From Dromaius novaehollandiae (Eukaryota; Chordata; Aves; Casuariiformes; Dromaiidae): a stretch of DNA of 64,000 bases. This document shows, one piece after another, positions 51,212-60,800 of this stretch. The stretch is from contig NC_088098.1 in NCBI RefSeq assembly GCF_036370855.1, positions 37,017,981-37,081,980 on the forward strand, in the 5' to 3' direction. Each line of letters starts with the position of its first letter. Within the stretch, counting starts at the first letter, position 1. Under the pieces are notes generated by a model. It was not told where the DNA came from. It was given only the letters and a program-made list of their open reading frames with translations, and made no database searches. The translations under genes and the position numbers were made by a program.

Positions 51212-52631
51212 AACACAAAGCATGCACAAGTCTTCAAAACTTTGAACTAAAGCAGGACCTCTAGAACATGAAAGGAATCCAAGCCTGCTTCTAAGAGTTG
51301 CTCAATTCCCAATAATATTCCTATATAAAATGCAACCAAGATGGGTCTAGAGGAATGAATAGGTTATCTTTGAATCCAATGAAAAAGAGGAGTGGTCTTG
51401 CAGACAACTACTACTTGGTATTCCAAAGCATTTTAAAAAAAAGTATATAGAAAAGGATATCCTCATATTCCCCCCTCCCCCCCCCAAAAGGACATTAAGA
51501 CTACTTCAGAAATTTAGCTAGGAAGGTTTACCTAAAGGATTCTTGGACAACTTCTCTACTTCTCTCCTACTATTGCTTGTCCCTCTGCACTTACCTTCTA
51601 ATGCATCTTCAGCCTGTAGTTGTGGAGAACATTTTATCTGCCAAAGCTAGGTTAAAAATGAACCTTCATGTATCAGACTTCAATAGAAAAGTAAACAGCA
51701 TGTCACTCCCATAAGTTTATCATTTTCTTGCTCAGCACCAGTATTGAAAGATTCTTTTCATATAGGTCTCCATTGAAAAAGAGAAAAATTTTTCTCCATT
51801 TTTTTCCTCTAAATTAAGGCAGCTGAAGGTCTCGTTTATATTGTTGTGTCTTTGCGAGAGCCAGGAAATGAAAAATACTCCAGCAGTGATAGTTTGGTGT
51901 AGTATTAAAGAGTGAAAATTCGTTTCCAGAACAGCTTAATCTAAATAATCCGATCACTATTCATGAAGTTGCCACTTTAAGCACAGAAGTGGTAGCAACA
52001 CATACTTGTGTTAAGGATTACTGCACTTTCCTGCTGAAGTTAATTTTCCCCTTACACAGCTAGTATTTTACTTAAACGGCTCAAATTATCTTCTCCTCCC
52101 CCAGTATTCAGCATGATTACCCATAATTTGAAAAATCTTTCTTGTAGAAATGAAGTCCTCAGGAGAGATCACCAGTTTAAAAGACTAGTACAACCAAGGG
52201 TATTGAATTGATTTGCCTATTTTGTTCTTCCCAATGAAGAATTAATGAAGTCTTGCAAAATGACAGATGAAATGCCTAGTTCATTTCTTAAACTGAATGC
52301 CTTCTTTGCAGCAAATGGAATAAAAAAAGTATGGAAAGGTTTCAATGCTAACTGCACACCTACTGGAAACACTATATTCTTCCTGGCAGTTCCACATTAC
52401 GCAATGCATTTTGTTTCTTGCTTGGTAAAAAGTCATATGAGCTTGTACTGCTCTAAAGAATATACAACTTCCTCATATTCTTCACCCCAGCTCCTGGATG
52501 AACAGTTCCCATTATATTTAGTCACTTCCATGTATGGTCAAGCCAAGCCAAATTGGGTCAAAAGGTCATGTATAAAACAGGAGTATTTTAATTAAAACAA
52601 TCTGGACTGAGGGCCAATGGAGAAAGACCAT

Positions 52632-52647
52632 GGGGGGGGGGGGGGGG
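52632..52647. repeat. Poly-G run
   Basis: 16 G in intergenic DNA. Confidence 0.9.
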
Positions 52648-53974
52648 TCCCTCTTTATCTCCAAGTATGCAAGCAACCATTAAGGCAGAGTACTTACGAT
52701 TAATTCTTGATGAAAATTTAAGGCTTAAGGTCTCCAAAGAGAGAGAAACTAGGCATTTTGTTACAAAGTCACTGTACAGCAAGACAAAAACAGTAACAGA
52801 AATACCAGCCATGAGACAAGCCTAAGATGCAGAACGTGTACATAGTATTTTTAAAAATAGTAAAGCTTAATACTGTCAAGGACATTAACAGCAGAATGGG
52901 TAAAATGGCATTGCACAGTAAAATTCTTCATGTGTCTAGGTGTTGCTGCACACAAACGTGAAAGTTTTATCAAAGTTTTAAAGATAAACTTTGAAAAAAT
53001 ATTTGGAGCAACACATATACAAGCCAACATTTTCATACTTGAGGGTGTTTTTAATGAGAAAATTAAATACTGCATTTTTAAGACCTGTATCTTTTTCATT
53101 CTGAGCTGTACCACTTAAGTTCAAAGAAACTAGTCACCACCCTACAACAATGAAGAACGGAGTTGAGTCAGCCTTTCTGATATTGGTTTTGCAGTCTGGA
53201 GGGAAACCAGGCCATTAAACTTGGTAAATATTTGAAGTTCTGTTTTATAATTCAGGCCGAAACATGAAAGTTACCATAAGGACTTAAGGTATAGACTCTC
53301 CATCATTACTCTCACTCTCACTCTCCACTACCCTACATTAAAACCAGTATTTCCCACTTTTCTTCCATTTAATGGAGGTATGCCACGTGTAACTTCAAAA
53401 AAGTTTAGCTTTTAAAAACTGCTAGCAGTTATATGTCACCAACAACTTTGCCTCATGCTCAAACATGAAAACTACTTGTTCACAGTCTTCATGGCATCTG
53501 CCTAACGTTATTTATCTGGAAAGTACTACAGTCATCTTTTAATATGACTTGGCACAGACAAAAAACATGATAAGAGAGCCAAACCCATGCGGACAACCTA
53601 CTGTTGGTTCAACGGGCTGACAGAATACCTCTTCTGTAATGTACATTTAGGGATTTTGAAAAATGGGCCTCATTTCATTAAAGGGAAAAATGACAAACAA
53701 TATCATGTACTTGCCATTACTGAAACAGTACTGCTGACAGGAATTGTCACTACAGGGCAGATACATCTGTGTATCCAAGGCAAGACAAAGAAAACATTTT
53801 TGGAGATGTAGTTATTCTACAATTAACAACGGGAAGCTCAACCACCTTCTCTTCCTTTTTGATCAAAATAAGACAAAAATTTTCAATATAAGCTGAGCTT
53901 TCTAAAAAACATCTTTGTATAAACAACTGTAATACTACAAAGTAGCACCAACACAAAACAGATCAATATTAACT

Positions 53975-54693
53975 GTTCTTTAAACTGTTAAACTTTATTA
54001 TAAATTAAAATTTCTTTACAAAAAAATTGCACATAATTGACCACTCTTAGGTTCTGATGCACTGGCATTTGCAATAGTTTCTTTAATCTTCAAGTTTAAT
54101 AGTCTCTGCCATGAGTCCAATGCAGAAAAGGGCAGTAAGCAACCCTCTTAGAGCCTTCAAGTGCAAGAAGCATACTTGTGGCCACGGCAGTTACACTTTC
54201 CTTAAAGAGCGGCTGCTTTTGTTTTAAATCCTGTAATGAAAAAGTCTCAAAAAAGGTTTAAAAAAAAGGAAAAACCCAAAGTGGACTACTTGTTTTTTTA
54301 CTGTAAACACAGCCCAGTAAATTAATCCCAAACACAGATCTCTCAGGCATCAGCGAGAGTGTCAAGTGAATCAGGAACAGCAAAACAAAGAAAACAGAAA
54401 ATAAAAGGAAAACATAAAAAAAAAAAAGTCTGTCATTTTGATTAACTATACTTACGTACATGATGTTATGAGAATCTGGCAGGGCCCAGAAGCAAGGCCA
54501 GACAGGGAGTTCATTTATCCAGAGAGGAGGGTCATGTTAATTGTTTCCAGGTTCAAGGAAAGCAGATTGGAGAGACTTGATATGCTCAGCAATACTCATC
54601 TGCCTTACACAGATCTTAGGCATGGATCAGCCTGAAGAATCATTCAATTGATTTTGGCATTTAATAGGACTTAGGGCTGACCATACTCAGTGT
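53975..54693 (-). other. ZFC3H1: ZFC3H1 3' UTR (probable)
   Basis: Sequence between the ZFC3H1 stop and just past a canonical polyadenylation signal, about 0.7 kb and AT-rich. No splice sites or coding frame are evident. The cleavage position is inferred as 15-25 bases past the signal. Confidence 0.65.
53994..53999 (-). promoter_or_regulatory. ZFC3H1: Polyadenylation signal of ZFC3H1
   Basis: AATAAA on the minus strand (TTTATT on plus). A GU-rich stretch reading TGTTTTGTGTTGGTG on the minus strand lies at 53960-53946, the usual position for a downstream cleavage element. Confidence 0.7.
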
Positions 54694-54831
54694 TCAGTGA
54701 TTCTTGCTTTCTGTTCTGTAAGTGTTTAAATTTAAAAGCTCATCTAGGCTGACTCCAACCTCTTGGCACTTGGAAACTAGTTTTCTCAGGTTATCAGTTT
54801 TACCTCCTCCTGATGCTTCAAACAAGAGTTG
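54694..54831 (-). CDS. ZFC3H1: ZFC3H1 last coding exon
   Basis: 138 bp coding part with acceptor ctcttacag, encoding 45 residues from QLLFEASGGGKTDNLRKLVS to the C-terminus RTESKNH, with stop TGA at 54696-54694. The end matches the human C-terminus as I recall it. Confidence 0.96.
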   Translation of the reverse strand, partial: QLLFEASGGGKTDNLRKLVSKCQEVGVSLDELLNLNTYRTESKNH

Positions 54832-57800
54832 CTGTAAGAGATGGGGAAGCAGATATAAGATTTAGCCAGAGCTTGAGCATCACCACATCTATGGATATGG
54901 GATATGCAGAAAATTTATATGAAACCTCAAACTGAAACATAAGGAGAAAACATTACATCTTTCCACAGTGTTGCACACAGAGGTAACTTCTGAAGGGCTC
55001 TCTGATATAAATGATGGACCTGTAAAATAAAAACAAATATTAAGTCAGCACAACTTTGTGTACTCAAAACATGACGAATGATTTGAAGCACAAAAATCTG
55101 TTGCAGTAATTTTTTGTATTCACTGTTAAAGGTCGCAAAGCTGAGCATTAAGTTATTACTACAAGCAAAGGCTAGTTTACGTCTGGCCTTAATTCTGACC
55201 CTTGCATGCACATGATTGATTACATGACGACATTCTATTTTTCTTCACAAGACTCTTGCCTCATTCATTGCACAGGATGGATCATGTTCGTGGAATGAAG
55301 CAGCTTACTCAATATTTCTCTCACCACTCAATATGTAGTCCCAAGGTCTTGCCTACCGCATGCCATCCCAACCCTGTAATGAAAATAACTGTTTCATAGG
55401 CTTTTTCCTACAGCATCTCTCTACTTGTGCTTTACTAATCAGTATTTGTCTGCAACTCCCTAGCAGACATTTTTCTTTTTTTTAAAAAAATCATTTTATG
55501 GCTGGAAATGTAGGACCAAGGAGTTTAATGTAAATATTTTCTCAAGTCTCCTTCAACTTCTGATATTTGAAGTACCAAGTCTAATCAGAGTGACAGGAGT
55601 GAGGGGTGGGTGGCTTTTATTGTTATACATTCTTATACCTATTTGTGTATTCTTTTAGCAATCCTTTAAATGAGCTGCTGAAGGGAATCAATGACAGGGT
55701 CTCCAGGAAATCCAGAATCTGAATCACAATTCACTCTTGCAAAAATAACCTGTTTGACTATTATAAATCTCAATTATTTACAACTCTCACTGGTTCCACA
55801 GACAGCTGTAAACGCTCACCACATTCCAAACTGAGCACACATTCCCCCCCAAACCAAAAACAAACAAAAAACCCCCACCACACTGCAATGTCTGTGTGCC
55901 TAATTAAGTATTTTTTCCCCCCCATACAGTATAGGAAGTCAGGAGATGGCAGAAGAAATCCACAAGATTTCTTCTGGGTGTAATCCAGCTACAGTATTTT
56001 ACATGTGCCTTAATTCTAACTGGCTTATTTTCCATGCAGACTTTCTTTTACCTTCATTTTTGAAATAAATTCTTCCAATGTTGAAAGTAAATAAAGCAGG
56101 AGTCTTGTAAGTCAACAGCCTCATTATACTCAATGCCTTAAATGTTGTCCATCTAATACAATGACTGAAGCAGGGATCTGTGACTAATTACAGATTACAC
56201 CAAATCATCTACACAGAGACAGAATTAAGGTTGAACAAGCAACTATACCTTCTGTATCTCTTGACTTTGAACTATTTGATTTTATAAACTAACTGGCTAG
56301 TTGGGGGTGCTTTATTTAAAAAAAAAAACAAAAAAACACACAACACACTAGGAAAAAAGGGATAAAAATTTCACTTGTGAATCTAATAATAGCCATACAA
56401 CCCATTATGAATCCATTAGAGCTTTAGTACTGTTTCAGAAGAAACGCTGACAGAAGAGTAGGGTACCAAGAATCAGCTACTACAGGAATGACATTTATCA
56501 AGATACTAGGTTACATATAATGGCAGAGAAGTAGCTCAAACACCACAGACATGTGGTGAATCAAACACAGGGCCTCATGATCCCCCAATACAAAATATCT
56601 TTCCACAGGCAAAAGAGTATTTTGATGGGGACAGCAACAACACCAGGAAGATCCAATCTGTCTGAACTGAAAAGTGATTCACAGCTGCTGTGCTGAAACT
56701 CTTATATTTGTATATAAGGTGATGAAAGTATTTTCTCTCTGAAATACCAATTAGTAAAGCTGTTGTGTTCTGGGAGAAAAAATTAGAGGGTTTGGGAGGA
56801 AAAAAAAAACCTGATCGGAAACTCCCTACATACATTTGCTTGGCAGACCCATCCTTTCCACTGCAGTCATTAGCATCACAATACTTCCTTCCCTCTACTG
56901 TATTTTAGGTCTAGCCATCTCCTTCAGTGAAAAATAAAAGTGGGAGAACACAGGTCTCCAGTAAGGGGAAGATACGCACACAAACAGTATGCACAAGTAC
57001 TAATAATATATTCCATTTTAACTCAATTGCCGAAGACATTTTACACTTAAAGCATTTGCTTCAGGGTCTATTCACAGAATATTTCAGCTATCCAGAAATC
57101 TTGGGTTTAAGAGATAACCATTTCTCTGGATAAAGCCAAGGTATGAAAAAGTTTCACAGAATTTAATAATTACTCATTTTAGCAAGCTATGTTGACTTAC
57201 TTCTCTTTGTCCCATTAGAAAGCATTCGGCAGCAATGGCTCTGAGAAAAAGAAATATATAAAAATATTTATTCTTGAATGATTTGAAATGCCATTATTGG
57301 CAGAATACTGACTGTGGAATGGAATTACAAATTCCTTGAGAAGAAACTGACTAACTTCCAATGATCTATAGTGAAAAGAAAAAAAAATAGCCATTTTTTA
57401 AAAACAACCTTACATGAGCAAGACATTTCAGTGGTTCCCCATTATGAACAAACACTGAAGAAAAAGATCAGTTCAGCATCACTGGATAATGGAGATTACT
57501 GCTATTGTGATATATAAAGGGGAGGGTAGAGAGGAGGAGACAGAAGTCAATAATTGAATTATAAAGGCAACTTGTAAATACATTATTCATATTTATCTGC
57601 ATAATATCCATTTATATATGTTTTCCCAAGAGGGAAATTCAAATTCTCATTTAAAGAAGCAACAATACCTCTTTTTGTTGTAATGAACAGTTACTGTTTA
57701 AATAATAATGAAAGAGAGACTTCTAGTACAAGCCCAATTTGAAGGACATTTCAGATTTACCTTTGTGATGTAAACCTTATAAACAAAAGCAATATCTATG

Positions 57801-60800
57801 AAAACAGATGTATGACTGTTGCATTACATTTTCCAGATGGCCAGGCATGTTGGGATATTATATGTAAACATCTTGGCTTGCAGTTTCAGAATTTGAACAT
57901 TGCTCTCCTCCCAGTATCGCAGAAGCAGTCTGTAAAAAGCATTCATGAGAAAGGAGCATTGCTCTAATCACTGGGAACAGAAAAGCAATCCAAAGATACA
58001 AACGTATTATATACAATATATTATACCTAATTTCAGCCAAGAGTTGCAAGTGGGGAAAAAAAGAGCCAAAATGACAACACATAACATTGACTGAATATGT
58101 TCTGGAAGCAAAAAAAGTTAAGAAACACTTTTGAAGAATAACTGCAGAGAAATCAAAGAAACCATGACCTTGGTACACTGCAAAATCCATTTTTAGCTTG
58201 TGTAAGGTAACTATATATCTGAAGGAAGGCTAATTAGTTTTGCAAAGTCACGAGGCTAGGAGATTCTGTGCAGTCAGATCTCATCACTCATTTTATATAG
58301 TTTCAACATTGTTTAAGGAAGCTATAATTTCATCTAGACAGAATCACAGCTTGGTTTAAAATGCAACCATTTAACTTTGTGTGCCACAGTTCAAACCTCT
58401 CCTCCACCCCCAGTTGTTTCAAATCTGGCTTTCAAATATTTGACATCAGAGTTGATAAAGAAAAGCAAGCATCTGGGGACTTTACCAACCTATTCAATAA
58501 AACATTGACGAGTTCGGTGAAGCTGTATGTGGTAAAATATGGATTCCTTAATCCTAGAAGAGTGCATTTTGAAATACTGTTTGAGTCAGTGCAATATTTA
58601 CATTAACTGTTTTTGTTTTCCATTCATAAGATTTTTCAAAGTTGAGGACAGTTTCTCTTTGCTAAACAAATGTCAAGTTAAAGCTTAAGGTAGCACTATT
58701 ACATACCAGCATGTCCATTTTTCTTGGCTGTATTTTGGAACTGTTTTTAATAAAGCATTAAGGAATAACAAGATTAATAAATCTGACTTTTCTCTACACG
58801 CTTGAAATTTTGACTGCACTCATGTACAGTACTGAAAGTTATTAATAATTCTTGTATATAGTTATAATCTTTCTGCATATAAAACAGAACCCTGTCAAAC
58901 ATAAAGAGACTGAGATGTCAGACGGCAGAATAAGCCCCAAGCAACTTGTAGCAACAGAGTAAGAGTTTTATTTTTGTAGTACAAAACACATCATGCAAGT
59001 CTTGCATGAAAAAGAACACCTATATTAGCCAGACGTTTGTCTTAATTACAAATATTTTCACATACCTCAATGCAAGTCCAGGATTAGTAGGCATGGTAGA
59101 ACAAAACCGTTCCAAGGTTTTGGAATGTTGAGACTTTGGAATGCAGCTCAAATAAAAAAGAATTACCTGTAAAATTGGAATTATAAGCGTTAATGCATTT
59201 TATACCTGTCTAATTGTGATAAAGTAATAGAATTAGAAGCTATAAATATTGTGACTAAACTGATTTACCACCACAGAAATAATTTCAAATACAAACCTTA
59301 TCCCTCAAGGGTAGCAAAAATCAATTCATGCCAGTAATTAATGCCAAGTCACTAACACCACAGATTACAGTCCTTCCAGCCTTTATTTAATAGGTGAAAA
59401 AAATACATTGGATGTTAATAAAATGGGACCTAGGATTTATACAAACAAAATAAACTTTAGAAGTGCTTAACTCAGTCTTCTTCCTATTCTCCTACTTCAT
59501 TTATTTCTCAACCACTCTAACTTCTAGGATCACAACTGACAACTTAAATTCCATCTCCCAATGTTACAACTCTGCAGACTCCTCTCACTCCACCCTTTCA
59601 TCCTTCCCTTACGCATGGTTTCTTTTTTCTCCAAGAAAGGATAGCTTGTCATTAACAGTTTTATCCATGTAGTATCAAAACATGTTGTAATTTTTCTAAC
59701 TTTCACTTTGCCCTTTATTCAAAATATCACTGCTAGGTATTCCTTTGCTACTGAATCAGAACACTACTCTCCTCAGATCTTTGTTTCTTCTTCTAATAAT
59801 TTCTAGCTGTCAGTGTACATATGTTAGTGGTGCTCTATTTCAACAAGTAAACTATACAAATCTGCCAAAACGCCATCAGTCATTTTGTTTTAATTAAAAG
59901 TGTCCAGAGAAACATTCTTACCTTATTATGAAACTCGTAATTGGTCCAATAATCAGCAGTACTAAAAGGAATTGGGTATCGTGTGGGGACTGTAACCAAG
60001 CATCTGTTCACTAGGTCAGTAAAAAGCTTGAATTCTTGAACTTTGTTGTTGGATCCAACAACTTTGCTATTGATAAAAACAAGGTAACTAGAAAGGAGAA
60101 AACAACAACAAAAAAAGATGTTTCTGGTGACCTTCACTTAATTGCAAGATTAAGTTATTTTCCTTCCTTATGAACTTACTCCAGCCAAATGTTCTGAACA
60201 GTTTCCTGCTGCATCACTGCTCCCAGAGCTGCTTCAAAAGCATCCAGTGCTTCACCAACAGTTGCATGAAGAGACTGGCACAAACTGTTTATATTAAAAG
60301 TTAAAAAGTTATAATATTTTTGAACAAGCATTGTGTTAAGAGTAAGAAACAATGAAGAACTTCACATTCCAAGATGCAAGAAAAAACACCCTTTTCAGTT
60401 TAAGAGCATTACAGACTTATTTTGTCAGTCAGCTTATTAAAATGGCTAAGTATCACACCGCAGGTAATGCAGAATATGGAAAGTATACAGTTTAAATGCA
60501 ATTTTTAACTCAAAAAGAACTGAAAACCTACCCATTGACTTCCACTCTTGTAAAGTACTTTTTTACTAATCCTTATAATAAGGATGCTCTGACTGCTACA
60601 GAATGGAGACAGGTCTTGAGCTTCCCTATGGGAAGCTCCAGAACAGTAAATTCCAAAGTTATATTAAAAGAAACCACACTTGAGAAATGGTATCAGACAG
60701 GGGCAAAAAAAAAATCAGTGTTCTGAAACAAATGCTACTGGGGAGTTGGGGTAAAAATATGCTGACAGAAAAAAACTGACACAAGCAGTCAAAACGCTTT

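Larger units (their letters stand above)
36673..53974. other. Intergenic DNA between LGR5 and ZFC3H1
   Basis: No gene recognised across this stretch. It holds microsatellites and homopolymers (listed separately) and two possible ancient repeats (38570-38660, 41960-42120). Open frames up to about 120 codons show no recognisable protein and are expected by chance. Confidence 0.65.
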
